Shown here: piece by piece, positions 22,451 to 33,860 of the stretch
How the letters are laid out: each line of letters begins with the position of its first letter
Position numbering within the stretch: position 1 is the first letter of the stretch
Source of the DNA: Bombardia bombarda
Lineage: Eukaryota; Ascomycota; Sordariomycetes; Sordariales; Lasiosphaeriaceae
Direction of reading: 5' to 3'
DNA length: 64,000 nt
Assembly (NCBI GenBank): GCA_030512295.1
Contig: JAULSR010000010.1
Span: forward strand, 1,116,001-1,180,000
The notes under the pieces: generated by a model
Seen by the model: the letters and a program-made list of their open reading frames with translations, nothing else
Database searches by the model: none
What the model was told of the DNA's origin: nothing
Program-made: the position numbers and the translations under genes

Positions 22451-22539
22451 GCGGGTTTAGCTCAGTTGGGAGAGCGTCAGACTGAAGTTCACTTCATTCC
22501 TTAATCTGAAGGTCATGTGTTCGATCCACATAAACCGCA
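22451..22539 (+). tRNA. tRNA-Phe (GAA) with 16-nt intron
   Basis: Acceptor GCGGGTT pairs with the 3' AACCGC, the D-arm is TAGCTCAGTTGGGAGAGC, and the T-arm is ATGTG-TTCGATC-CACAT. The anticodon loop CTGAAGA (stem TCAGA/TCTGA) gives anticodon GAA. A 16-nt intron follows G37, at the standard place for nuclear tRNA introns. The mature length is 73 nt. Confidence 0.95.
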
Positions 22540-22975
22540 ATGGATGTCCTTTTTTGCAGCTTCATCACTGGAACACTGCGCCGTCAGCGCATCTATCGTG
22601 GTGCAGATTGTGAATTAAATTACTTCCTTTTTAACATTGTTATGCATGAAGATGTGCAGGTTGTACGAAGTATGCAAGCGCATTGCAATGCGGGCCAAAA
22701 AAGTGCCCAGGCGCAGTTGGGGGCAAAACATGATTGATTGATTGTATTGGCAAATTGGCTGTTCAATTTACATGATACAATGAATGGGTGTGGTAGCTTT
22801 TGGAGGGAAGATCGTCAGTCAGGCTTGGGGCTCTATATATGGGCAATTACATGGGTCCCCACATAGCTGCACAGTACATCAAGGACCTTTTCCTCTTTTC
22901 GTAACATTGTGCCTGGATTTTAATTTCGTTTGCACTCAATCGGCTTTTTACGTTCAACTCCCAAGTACCCTCATT
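22540..22975. other. Intergenic region
   Basis: This is downstream of tRNA-Phe and upstream of the broken membrane-protein ORF. A TATA-like TATATAT lies near 22833. No gene was seen. Confidence 0.4.
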
Positions 22976-23441
22976 ATGTCTATGTCAGCTGTTTACACGC
23001 CACCGCCAAATGGCACTCGCCAGCCTGTTCGCTCTGCTCTTCAATATCGGCGCGGTTCAATATGGCTGTCGTTGTTTTATTTACCGCTGTTAGTGATCCC
23101 TTGGATCATCACATGCGTCCTAATGTTCCGGCCAGTCGGTCTTCCATCGTACATCAACCAGGTCGGCGGGTATTATGTTCAGGATGTCGCTGGAATGGGC
23201 TGGTGGTTTAATGCAATCGACACCATTAGCAAGATTGCCGGAGTCATTGCGGTACCCATCGCCTCCGCGCTTTTAGCAAGCCACCGTTGTTTACTCTCAG
23301 CGTCAAAAGGCAAACCAGAGGTTGACTTTGGGAAAGTTGCTGGCACTGGCAGACCGGGCATGGGCCGATGTCCCTCGTTTATGGAAAGCAATGGAAAAGG
23401 GCCACTTGTCTCCCCTCCTCCGACGTGAACGAATACGATAA
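22976..23441 (+). pseudogene. Frameshifted N-terminal fragment of a fungal multi-pass membrane protein
   Basis: From ATG 22976 (MSMSAVYTPPPNGT) the frame encodes a hydrophobic helix (IWLSLFYLPLLVIPWIITCVL) and a block ending in ISKIAGVIAVPIASALLA. After about base 23278 the meaningful frame shifts: the next frame reads ATVVYSQRQKANQRLTLGK, then LADRAWADVPRLWKAMEKG, to a stop at 23439-23441. One extra A near 23278 explains the break. The pattern (PW..TC.L..RP, then SALLA..AVVY.QR) is familiar from the start of large fungal membrane proteins of unknown function. The product would end after about 155 residues where relatives continue much longer, so this looks like a decayed gene start. It could instead be a sequencing error plus an unseen intron. 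Confidence 0.6.
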
Positions 23442-24496
23442 CCAGCCAAATATGTGACTAGAAACTAGTCCAGATAGTGGTTCAATCGAAGCATCCCGGT
23501 CAAGTCCATATTTTCATACATTTAATACGTATGATAAGTCCAACTCCGTCGACCATTCCTGCATTTACACATCGTCTCTGCCCAATGGAACCACGACTGG
23601 CATGCTGCGGCAACATGCCCTTAGACAGCATTTCACAGCTAGCTGCGGACGTGTTGACTCTTCAGAGTTCCCTGAGATATGTCCAGGCGAGCTGCCGTCT
23701 GAAACCATGTTTTCTGTCTAGCAGGCCATGACGGTGAGAGTTTGCTGTCCCGGAAACTACACTAAGTTTCCTTGGACTCGAAGCCGCAACAGACAATCTA
23801 TATTGGAAGAACTATGAATTGATATCAATGCACCACCTAACAGTACTATGAACAGCATCGAGAATTTCACGCTGCATTGCACCTCAAGATCGACCTGCGG
23901 CTATTTTGAGCTTGGCAATTACAACAACAAGCAGACCCCTGGTAGACTACTAGAGACCTAGCCTGGGGCTGAGGATATGGCAACTAACTATAACGATCAT
24001 ATGGGTACCTAAGACAATCGTAGCATTCTATTAGATATGTATGTCAAGGCTTTCCCCATCCAACGTCCTCTTCAAGACCCATGCTCCTACTAACCAAACG
24101 CAGGGCGCCACAAAGAAGCTATCGTGTATTTTCCACTCCCTCGAGCGGTTTTAACACCCGCCACTCTCCCACACCAGGGCCGCTGATGACCACAGCGCTG
24201 GCAATTTTTGGAAACACCAGCTTCTTCTTCGCATCAAAAAACACTAAACCACTGATGCTTGTATCTGTTTGGATATTGTCACGGCTCTGCAGGGGCTGTT
24301 TTGTGTGTGTAGTGTTGTGGCAGGCATGTGGGCTCGATGACTGATGCGAGTCATGACATCTTGTCAAGCTGACCGGACCTCGGCAGTTAGGGCAAAGATC
24401 CATAGAGATATCCACTCAACACCACGTTCATCTCCACCAACCGCAAGAGTAAAAGAGCCTGTACCGCGCAGAAATGACATCCAAACAAGAATACCA
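23442..24496. other. Intergenic region, no gene seen
   Basis: About 1 kb between the membrane-protein relic and tRNA-Gly. No splice-supported ORF or repeat was recognised; any remnant of the membrane protein's later exons could not be traced. Confidence 0.45.
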
Positions 24497-24567
24497 GCAT
24501 CAGTGGTTTAGTGGTAAAATCCATCGTTGCCATCGATGGGCCCCGTGTTCGATTCACGGCTGATGCA
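24497..24567 (+). tRNA. tRNA-Gly (GCC)
   Basis: 71 nt without intron. Acceptor GCATCAG pairs with CTGATGC, the D-arm is GGTTTAGTGGTAAAATCC, the anticodon loop TTGCCAT gives GCC (stem CATCG/CGATG), and the T-arm is CCGTG-TTCGATT-CACGG. It lies 83 bp beyond the stop of the convergent GH5 gene. Confidence 0.95.
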
Positions 24568-24649
24568 TCAGATTCGACAGTCCGGTTATCCGGCGCCTTC
24601 TTTTTGGTCTTCCTTTTTGTTGATTGGGACTTTACTGACCTCGGCAACC

Positions 24650-26137
24650 TCAGCTTTTGCTGGTGGTGTTCATCGCCTGCACCCACGGCTTCCAGTACCC
24701 TTCCACCCCCTCCCAAGACCACCCACTCCAGTCAAAGTTGGTCAGTCCCCAGGTATCGGGCATTCCCTGGACTCCCGACCGCAACCGATAGCTCCCAGCC
24801 AAGCTCCACATCATCCAACTGACGTTATGCTTGAGCGTATACTCCCTCAGACAACTCTGCACCAGATCACCATACAGACTATCATCCTGCGCGTGCCCAA
24901 ACTCGGACAGAATCACCGGTGTCAGCCGCTGTGCCGGCGGGCAGTCGCCAGTTACATCGCACGCAGCAGGTGGCTCCATCCCCAGGGCATTAAACCCATT
25001 GCGATACAGGCCGGCCTCAATCATGCGGCACGTTCCCGTGTCGAGGTCCTCGCTCATCGGGTACAAATGCAGCTCCCACACGATCTTGTCCGCCCACGGA
25101 TGGCTCCCCAGATTGAAATATACCGGCTCTCGCCTGTAGGCGTCACGGATCGCCGTGCACTTGTAGCACGGTGCTGTCAGCAAGTTCTTGCCCGTCGTCA
25201 GCGCCGACAGATCCTCGTCGTACTGCATGCCCGACCAGGTGATGAGCAGGTCCGGGTTGGCGGCGTGGATGGCGTCTGCGCCAGCGCTCATGTTGCCCAC
25301 GAGGGTCTCCCAGTTGTAGTACAAGTCGGTCACGTTCCAGCTCTCGCGCAGCTCGTTGCGCAGCGACATAGACACGATGTTGGGGTGGTCGGCTGCCCAG
25401 ACGGCGACGTGGCGGAGGCCGCGGAGCCAGTTTTGCGAGGGGAAGCTGGTGTCGTCGAACCAGGCGTTGCCGTCGGTGTGGGAGCAGCACCATTGGGCTT
25501 TGCTGACGTGCACATCGGGGTGGATGAAGATGCCTCTTGTCGCGGCGCGGCGGGCGATGTCGGACCAGATTTCGAAGCGGGTTGTGTTGCGTTTCCAAGA
25601 GGGATTGTGGGAAAGGATGGCGTTTGTTACCTTGGTTCCGTTGGGCTGGCCTAGCGCGTTGATCATGGTTTGCTGGAGGGAAATGCCATTCTCGTTGTGC
25701 TCGTAGATCTCGTCTATCATTTGGATGGCGTAGCCCCTGGGCTGTCAGCGTGGGCGTAGGTGAGGTAAAGCAGTTGAGCGTACATGCGGATAAAGTTCCA
25801 ACCCACACTGGCGACCATGTCGAGGATGGCGTCAGCGGAAGCCCACTCGAGGCCCTCAGGGACCATTGTCTCCCCTGGATGCGTCAGTGCTTGATGATCT
25901 GGCTGCGAAAGACAAGATGGAATATGGATTAATACCGCTCATTGGCCAGTTGACGCCTGCCCAGGTTACCACCTCGCCCTTCGCATTCACTATGTCCCTT
26001 CCACGGGTATTGAATGGGCCATGAGGCCACTCATCCATCCCATTGTCGTTTTGGACGGCGAAGTCGGGAAAAGGGTTTTGTGATGAGTCTGAGCCAGCGA
26101 GAGTCGCAACAATCGAAAGTAAGATGAAGGTCTTCAT
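24650..26137 (-). CDS. Secreted GH5-family glycoside hydrolase (cellulase-like)
   Basis: Extracellular beta-glycanase candidate of about 459 aa from exons 26137-25936, 25874-25784 and 25736-24650; phases close. Signal peptide MKTFILLSIVATLAGS. The start of the barrel is seen in VTWAGVNWPMSG, and exon 2 encodes MVASVGWNFIRM. The acid/base glutamate lies in VSMSLRNELRES and the nucleophile in VILSEFGHAQDD, both usual for GH5. WELHLYPMSE holds the conserved His-x-Tyr, and WMMWSLAGSYRLR the C-terminal Trp. There is no carbohydrate-binding module. Exact activity (cellulase, glucanase, mannanase, glycosidase) cannot be set from motifs. Confidence 0.88.
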
Positions 26138-28207
26138 TGTCGCGTGATCTGTCGTCGCATCAATGAACGTCAGTCAGGGTGGTCGGCGGTCCAGTGCGTG
26201 AATTCGCTGGAGAAAAGTGGTTGTAGTGAGCTTGTCACGAGCGGGTGGCTGGGTTCCAGTGCATCAGCGAGCGCGTTTTCCCGCCTTCGCGGCGTGTCGC
26301 CAATGTCCGCGTCCATTTGACCCGCAATCCCCTCGATCGCGCCTGGTTTGTTGTATGCATAGGTTGCAATCGGAACGAGAAAATGGCGAAATCAAGTGGC
26401 CGCGGGATTAGTTGCACCAATACCATGGTTTACAGAAGGAATTTTGGCTACCCAAGCTTGGTGGATGACATCACTGCACTGTGCGCGGTAGGCAGTCCGA
26501 CCCACTGTGCCCACCGTGCCTACCAAGCGTGGGCGCTGTTTTTTTCAATCCATTGCGATAGTGGCTATAGCAACTGACAACTGAAGTTAATAGCGGCTGG
26601 ATTCAGGGGCTCGCCTACCTTTGCACTCTGGCTGGGCAGCCACTACAATCGTCGCTTCCAAGGCACGAGCTCGCTTTTCTTCTGTGTTTTGTCGGATTAC
26701 ATGCGTAACTCTATTGTCGAATTCTCCAGCATGTGACAATCTCGCATCACCTTGACTTATCACTGCAGAGACTTCCTCGTTCTCGGAGATAGATATATTA
26801 TCTGTTTCACTTTCTTGCAACTTAGTTAGACTCTGTTCAAATAAAACTGAGCCAAATAATTGACTCAACCATACCGGACGAACCTAAAAGACAACTCTGC
26901 CTGTAGTAGTAAACTTTGGATTAACCGCGCAGTTCACGAGGACCTTTCCGTCATCAGGCTTTCATCCCGCATAGTTCTAGAGTCTGATACTGTGGCTCTC
27001 AAGTCAGTATTGCTTTTTGGGCTACAAGAGTGAGAATGCGGAGGTAAAGTGTAGCAGCTTAGCTGCAATATTTTCTTTATCGCAGTTGACCCAGCGGACG
27101 TGATAGCGTCTAGCTCTTGTTGGAGCGTTTGAGACGGAGAGCAAGATTGCGATGTTTTGGTTGGGCATGTCACGCACTGGCTGGATGGTGGTAACTGAAT
27201 AATTCCCTTACAAGTACATAACCCATCGACGGGCATATACCAACTCGTTGATCAGAATGTAAATCCAACACCATTAAGGGCGTCAGAACCATTGTAATTG
27301 TCGAATGTGAATATTGTCAACTAATACCCATGAAGAACACTAAGCTCAAGGACCTTGATAGTGTAACATCGTTCAATTAGCAAGATCTGATGCTGTGGTA
27401 TAGTGGGTCAAGAGGCAGTTGTCATCATATTGGAGAGAATGGCCTTTTAGACGAATATAAGGCTGATTTATTGCATTGCAGGCAGAATGATGAGTCAGGG
27501 CTTCGTTGACGGATCGAAATGAGATATGGACAGGACAATGATGTAAAGGATATCATTTTTAGCCAATGATTGGTGTTGTACACGTCAACTATTAGCACTA
27601 TCTGTGCAATGGAAGCACTGTAACAGAAAAGAGCACAAGTCTCCGCCAAGAAGCGTCCAATTTTATCCATAGCCTCCCAGTCAACCCATATACCGCAAAT
27701 GCACATGCGAACCTAAATGCCACACCTGACCATACGGTTAGCTAACTGTTGCACACAGACAGGGCGTATTAAGCAAGTACCTAAGCGCAATTGGATAAAA
27801 CTGAAGCCTCCTCATTTCGCGTGGTTTCAAAAGTGTCATGTAGGCAGATGATGAATGAATCATTGGCATCGCTAAGATACGGGCCTCAAAACAGAGCTGG
27901 CGATGTGAAGGAAGACTGTAACAAGTATAAATCCCCCATACTCGCTACTCTTCATCAACGGACAACGACAGCTGCACCCATCATCCAACGTTCAACATAA
28001 CAACCTCTAACCGAGAACTCTCATTTCAACTCAATGGTGTGCTAACCATTCACTTGCTACTCAGCTGCGCACTCATCACATACCCAGCACATTCTACTCG
28101 TCCAATACTCTGTGATCGCCACAGCAACCTGTCCCCCAGTTGCTATCACCTATCTTAGACGTCCAACACCTTGGTCTCGGGACTTTCGATAATCCCAAGA
28201 CTGCAGT
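26138..28207. other. Accessory 2-kb interval without a supportable gene
   Basis: Minus-strand ORFs at 26587-26868, 26934-27236 and 27425-27706 look partly protein-like. The second starts MPVDGLCTCKGII with C-x-C and C-x-x-C spacing; the third starts MCICGIWVDWEAM. They have no clear splice links and no recognisable family, and may be decayed exons. A TATAAAT at about 27926 could serve the gene at 28208. Confidence 0.35.
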
Positions 28208-28528
28208 ATGGGGCAATGTTTGAGTTGCGATCCTGGTGCCGATGAAGAAGATGATCGTCGCCAACGCCGCCGAGAAAGAAGGCAACGCCGCGCAAATCGG
28301 ACGCACACATCTTCAGGTGTCTATGATAATGAGGGCTTAAATATGGAAACTTGGCGACACAACACAAGCGACCGCGCGCCGAGACGCCCCCCGAGAATTC
28401 ACCAGGGTGGGACGGTTGAAGTCAGGCGCAGCAATAGCAACAGACATCACAGATCCAACAGTCACAGCCACCGTCACGGCTCAAGCAGACGCAACTCCAT
28501 GGGCCACGCTACAACATATTATGGGTGA
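28208..28528 (+). CDS. Small Arg-rich protein with N-terminal myristoylation/palmitoylation signal
   Basis: A 106-aa ORF beginning MGQCLSCDPGADEEDD. Gly2 fits an N-myristoylation site, although position 6 is Ser as preferred, and Cys4 and Cys7 could be palmitoylated, as in dually lipidated membrane proteins. An acidic patch and a strongly basic helix follow (RRQRRRERRQRRANR), then a His/Arg/Ser-rich tail (SNSHSHRHGSSRRNS). No catalytic domain is present. Likely role is a peripheral membrane or adaptor peptide (inference). The lipidation motif and biased composition support a real gene; no family name can be given. Confidence 0.5.
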   Translation: MGQCLSCDPGADEEDDRRQRRRERRQRRANRTHTSSGVYDNEGLNMETWRHNTSDRAPRRPPRIHQGGTVEVRRSNSNRHHRSNSHSHRHGSSRRNSMGHATTYYG

Positions 28529-29309
28529 ATACAACTGTCACCATGACGATTACCATACCACGGCGAGTAAAAGAGGTGAGTACAACAACGAATTCCATCG
28601 CTGAAGGGACGCTATTAACGAAGAGGCCTAGAACTAGTCTGAACGACTCCTTATTCTAAACAGCAGGCAGCAATGTTAAGAATGATATCTAGTGTAGATC
28701 ACGATGCCAACGCCAGAGTCGGGGTACGGATGGGAAGAATATAAGTGGTACTAGAGAAGTGGAGAGGTGTAGTGCCGATAAGTCTGGTGAAATACGGCAC
28801 TGATGGGTACTGGCAGCAGGTCGTTTGATTTTGGAGGTTTTAACTAAGGATTAGCAGTGCAGGCCACTAGAAATATGCAGTTTTGGATTGGCATGACCCC
28901 AAAATACGATGAAAATAGTCTCTTTATTCGTACATCTTTGTTACCCTTTATCATTTGGAAGCCCTTGCCTTTCGCCTTACTCGTGAATCTCATCTCTAAC
29001 AAGTTATCTAATCATTGAATTCTTAATCCCTGTGACTAATATCTCCTCTCACTTCTCCATCTCGCATCAACCAGTCATTACTGTACAGAAACGAACCGCG
29101 GCAAGCCACATCAGAAACACGACCAACTACACCCTCCCGTCTCAACTTCCAAGTCGTCACGGCGCTTCAGAGCACTGAACCACACAACCCCCATAGTAAA
29201 CTCTGACCAACTTCCTCCTCAGTCAAGGCCACAAACAGCCAGATCCCATCTTCTCACCCAAAGCACAAAATTCCCCATGCCCAACGCTACCCTGACCACC
29301 CCCCTCCCA
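28529..29309. other. Intergenic region
   Basis: About 780 bp of moderately AT-rich sequence between the lipidated small protein and the ankyrin gene. Nothing recognised. Confidence 0.45.
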
Positions 29310-30693
29310 TCACTTCCACCCCCTCCCCCCCCTCTCCAGCTCCCTCACTACCTCCTCCCTCCCCAACAACACTGCCCGCTGCATCTGATCCCTCCCATAC
29401 GCATCCACCACTCTCTTCGCCCCCTTTCCCAGCAAAAACCTCACGCTCTCCAGATTCCCACACTGCACCGCCGCATGCAGCGGCGACTCGTCCGCGCAGC
29501 TAACACCATCCGGCAGCCGCGGGTCAAAGTTCTGTGGATGACTGTCCCCACTATCCTTCCACCAGCACGTCGTGTTCACATCCATGCCGCCCACCTCGAC
29601 CAGCACCTGCAGCACGTTTGTCCCTTCAGGGTCAGCCCGCGCTGCGGCCTTGGGGACGAGCGAGGCGTAGCCTGGCCAGGTAGGGTGGGGCGAGAGAGAT
29701 GCCGTCGTAAAGGGTGCGTGAGACCAGGGGAAGGAAGCGCAGGAGCATGAGGCCGGTGCCGTGGATGACGAGGAGGTCGAGGGTGCGGCCTGTGGCGTAT
29801 TGGGGGTCCCAGTTGGAGTTGGTGAGGGATTCGAGGGCGGCGAGGGCGGCGGTGGGGGAGGCTTCTTGTGGGTGGGTTAGGGACCGGGAGAGAAGATCGA
29901 AACCTGCGTCTGGGGATGGGGGATGGGCGGGTTCTGTTGGTGGTGGTGGTGGTGGTGATGGAGGATCAGAGACAGGTTCGGGCTTGATCCAGCCGCTGGT
30001 TTGGAGGATAGCCTTTGCTTTCGCGGCGTAGATTTGGTCGTCTAGTGTATCCAGTAGATTCCCGGGGTGGGGGTCGTAGAATATGTTGGGTTTGGGCGGT
30101 TGTGTCGCGGCGGACAGGGGTTGGAGCAGTGTTAGGTTCCTGTGTCTCAAGGCGACAGCTACTAGCAGTTGACCTATTTGCGGGTCTTCAAAAGCTGAGA
30201 TGCCGGATACTGATTTCATGTATGCGTCTGCGTGCTGTATCGTGTCGAATGACGAATCGGTTATACACCGCGTCAGGACGGGGATGAGTGCGGTCCCTGG
30301 ATCAGATTGGGACGACTTGTCAGGGCCTGCTCTTCATGAATGAACGCAGTAGGGGATGAGTGACCTACATGGTGGGATACAATGGGGCTCTATGATACTG
30401 TGCGGGCTAATCATGGACAGCGCCGTAAGGAACAGATTGGCCGACCGTTTCCCTTTGGAGGGCAGAAGACTTAAATTTGGTGTACTGAGTAGTTCACCAT
30501 CGGGAGATGAGATGATGGCGAGCTCGTTACGGAAGGTGTCTTCGATTGTGCTGTCTCCCACGGCATATATCTTAGCCAACATGTCGGCGTCGGGCGCTAT
30601 CGAGGGCACTGTTGAGGTTGAGCTGGCCTTTGCAGGCTCACTTGCAGGTCTTGTCGGAAAGTGTAGACGACTGAACCAGTCTTTGAGCGGCAT
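29310..30693 (-). pseudogene. Ankyrin-repeat protein with a frame break (pseudogene or sequence error)
   Basis: Exon 1 is 30693-30369 (MPLKDWFSRLHFPTRP), followed by an intron with GTAGGT...CCAG and exon 2 from 30296. That exon reads ...IPVLTRCITDSSFDTIQ and ...VSGISAFEDPQIGQLL, then a Pro-rich stretch and GRTLDLLVIHGTGLMLLRFL. Near 29650-29700 the sensible frame changes: GYASLVPKAAARADPEGTNV leads into ESPLHAAVQCGNLESVRFLL, an ankyrin unit, ending at 29310. No donor of the right phase was found for an intron, so a one-base shift is likelier. The protein would be roughly 450 aa and cytosolic. Ankyrin units bind proteins; the partner is unknown. It may be intact if the shift is an assembly error in this GC-rich, purine-rich stretch. 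Confidence 0.55.
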
Positions 30694-31141
30694 TTTGACC
30701 AGCGTTGAGATGTACGAGACCCGAAAATTTTGTAATGTTCAGTTGTGTCGTCGCTGTGCGGAGGTGTTGGGGCTGAAGTGTGCTGCCTAACGGTGCTTGG
30801 ATTGAGGTGGCCAAACCCTTCACCTCAGCCGCAGACAGGGTAGGTAGGTAACCACCATGGGGCACGTGATGAGTGCATATGGCTTTGCTGAAAGAAGACG
30901 GTGCTGCCTGCGAATGGTGACCATGGACTTGACAGGTAATTTCTAGATGATATAAAGAAACGATGCCAGCCTGGTATTCCATATACTTTGGTAATTTACT
31001 AGAAGGATTTACTTACTTAAGACAACCTCAAGAGGCCCTGGACAGTGGCCCGTAAAAGGACAGAAGCACCCCAGGATTTCAGTGGCTGAATAACCTATTG
31101 CAGAAGTTTCCATAAACGAGTCCATTTTCTTCAGCTCGACA
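30694..31141. other. Intergenic region
   Basis: This holds the promoter side of the ankyrin gene and the 3' side of the ADP-ribosylglycohydrolase gene. No further feature was seen. Confidence 0.45.
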
Positions 31142-32571
31142 TCACCGACCCCTTTTACCCCTGTCTCTCCACGGCAGCGATACTGACCACCTCGACCCCG
31201 ACCCTCGCTTTTCAGCCTCTTCACTCTTCTTTGCCTCGTCCATCTTCTTGAACGCGGTCTGCTGCAGCACCATCCACTTTGCCTCCATCTCCTGCTGGCC
31301 AATGAGCCCCTTTCCCCCATCAGGTAGCGTATCCGCATCCTGTTTTCCATCATACTCCCCATCTAGAACCTCAAGAACCTTGCACAACGCCTCTGCCTTG
31401 CCAATCAGCCACTCCCCGTGCAGCAGCCCATGCTTCCAATGGTCCGGCAGCGCTCCATATCCCAGATACGCCCCCAGCAGCGCTCCCGCAAAACACGCAT
31501 TAGTATCAGCATCACCCCCTCGCATGATCAAGTCCGTAATCAGCGCCTCAAACAATCTCCCCTTGACCAACAAACCTCCCCCACCCTCCTCCATCCTCCT
31601 CATCGCCATCCTCAAAAGCACCACCCCCGCCCCAAGTGCCTTGTACACATACCCAATCGCCTGCGCCTCGTCCAGCTTCAACTCTCCCAGCCCGTCCTCC
31701 CCCTCAGGCCTAACATGCCTCCACAGCTCCTCCTCTCCTCCCTCCCACTTCCCATCTCCCTCCATACCCCCTCCTCCTGCTCCCGTCCCTTCAAATCAAC
31801 CACAAACCAGCCCATCGCCCTCTCAACCAACCCATCGACATCGCCCTCGCCCACCACCTCCCCCCTAACCAGTCCCCTCACCAGCCCGGTACCGACCACA
31901 CAAGCAACAACACACCTCGGATCCGCATGCGTCGCCCGTCCCACTTCCGCCGCCAGCGCAAACGCCTCGGGCTCCCCCAGAAACACCGCCATCAGCCCCA
32001 GCGGATGCGTGCGCATCAGACTCCCATTCGGCGCCACCCTCCGCCCAGTACTTCTCCAAGCATCACGCGCCACTTTCGCCGGGTCCTCCGCAAAGCCCTT
32101 GGTGGCGACTACCGTGCCGACGAGCCTGCCCAGGCCCAACGGCATCGTCTCGAGCGTGCGCAGGCCCTGCTGCACCCAGATGCGCAGGCGGGCAGCAAAG
32201 TCGACTGCGGTGGGGAGGGGGTTTGCTGTATCATGATTGGTGGATGCGGTGTGCAGGTAGCCGAGGAGGAGCAGCAGGGCGTGGTCGGTGTCGTCGGTCC
32301 AGTGGCCTGGGTCTTTGACGGCGCGGTGGAGGTCCAGCTTGAAGGGTGTCGCGCCGCCATTGTCATTGTCATTGTGGTGGGTGGCGAGGGTGAAGGCGCG
32401 GGAGGGGTAGGCTTCGGCGGCTTGTGCGGCCGAGAGGAACTCGGTGTAGAGGCCGATGGCGTCGCCGAGGGCGGAGGCGATGATGGTGCCGACGATGCGG
32501 TCGTGTAGAGTGGCGCGGAGGGAGGCGGTGTGGGAGGTTGGGGGGAGGTCTATTGTGGTGGTGGACGGCAT
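31142..32571 (-). CDS. ADP-ribosylglycohydrolase (DraG/ARH family), with an unresolved frame change
   Basis: Start MPSTTTIDLPPTSH at 32571. The first part (32571 to about 31770) has the family start IVGTIIASALGDAIGLYTEF and the metal site GHWTDDTDHALLLLLGYL. The second part, in another frame (about 31760-31142), has QAIGYVYKALGAGV and the closing metal motif MRGGDADTNACFAGALLGAY. Together they are a full DraG/ARH fold of about 450 aa that would remove ADP-ribose from proteins or small molecules with Mg2+/Mn2+. The frames change in a GGA-rich run (about 31740-31780). Either a weak intron (for example one starting GTGGTT) or a one-base error or mutation must be assumed. The conserved residues on both sides argue for recent function. 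Confidence 0.7.
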
Positions 32572-33071
32572 TTTTGGCTGGGATTTGGTTGCTGGGTGAT
32601 TGGAGGGGTTGGGGGAGATTTAGCTGTCAAGTGCGACTTTTACTTCTTTGTAGGTCCCACTTTCACCCTACCCATGAGTATGAGGCCGCCATTCTGTGCT
32701 GCGCCTGGCCCAGTGCCGATGCCCAGGTGCGGCTGAGGATAGTGCGGTGTTGAAGTCAATAACTTGGATATTGGAGCTAAAAGTATTGGAGATACTAGAA
32801 GCTATGCTTTCAATGGTATTTACACCAAAGCCTTAAGCAGTACTAACAGAAAGTACGGGAAGTATGTCAAGCATCATCTTCTCGATTTTGCGACTTAGTT
32901 CACCAGGTCAGACTTTATCTTTGTTCTACTGCAAGCTCTCAGCAACATTTCCACCTCCGCCAATCCACCCCATAATTAAAGCATCATATCCACCCATCCT
33001 CTACCAAGGGTGACCAGTCCAGTGGCCAGGACGGTTCGATTCCGGGGTCGCCCAGCCGTTTGCTTTTGCCG
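32572..33071. other. Intergenic region
   Basis: About 500 bp between the ARH gene start and the stop of the acetyltransferase gene. Nothing recognised. Confidence 0.45.
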
Positions 33072-33860
33072 TCATGACTCGTGCTCTGCCGTCACCACCT
33101 CCTTGGGCTCGACAACGTCAATCTTTTTGATCACCCTCGCCGGATTGCCCACAGCGACGACAAAGTCGGGAATGTCCTTTGTCACGACACTGCCGGCACC
33201 AATAGTAGCGCCCCGACCAATGGTCACTCCAGGCACGATGGTGGTCCCGCCGCCAATCCAGCAGTCCTCTCCGATGACGATGGGCTTTCCAAATTCCGGG
33301 CCCCTGAAGCCGTTGCGGAGGAAAGGGTCAAGCGGATGGCCGCCGCTGTAGAAGGAACAGTTGGGGCCGACGAGGGTGCGGGCGCCGACCGTGATGGGGC
33401 AGGTGTCGATCCAGGTGCTGTAGCTGTTGATGAAGGCGCCTTGGCCGATCTTGACGTTGTAGCCGTAGTCCATCTTGATGGGGCCGTCCACCCAGGCGTA
33501 GTCGGCCAGGAGCGCGTCGTCCTCCTCTGGCGTGGCGGCGGAAGGGGGCAGCGGTGTGTCGTCTTGTGTTACGCTGTTGTTGTCGTGTCAGTTGTGTGTA
33601 TGTCTGTTTGAAGGGTAGGGGGATATATATATATATACATATACATATACATATACATACTTTTTCCACAACTCGAGCATCTTCCTTCGCGACGCTACAC
33701 CAGAGATGGCATGGGTGGCATATTCAAGGGTAGCTGCCTTGCATCGGGCGCGGTCGGCACCGAGGTCGGGGGTGAAGGCATAATGGAGCTCGCCGTTGAG
33801 CATCCGCCTCTTGTTCTCGACCGGGTCAATTGATTCGGTGTCGGTGGCAAAGTGAACCAT
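33072..33860 (-). CDS. Hexapeptide-repeat sugar O-acetyltransferase (maltose/galactoside acetyltransferase-like)
   Basis: A 233-aa cytosolic acetyl-CoA transferase from exons 33860-33661 and 33573-33072. Start ATG 33860 (MVHFATDTESIDP) suits the family's N-terminal Mac domain: ENKRRMLNGELHYAFTPDLG. The left-handed beta-helix is shown by YNVKIGQGAFINSYSTWIDT, GARTLVGPNCSFYSGGHPLD (catalytic His in SGGHPLD), CWIGGGTTIVPGVTIGRGAT and IGAGSVVTKDIPDFVVAVGN. The usual closing GNPARVIKKI is present. The 87-bp intron is partly a TATATG/TATA microsatellite (33622-33660). Substrate is probably a sugar or thiogalactoside; it cannot be fixed from sequence. Confidence 0.9.
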
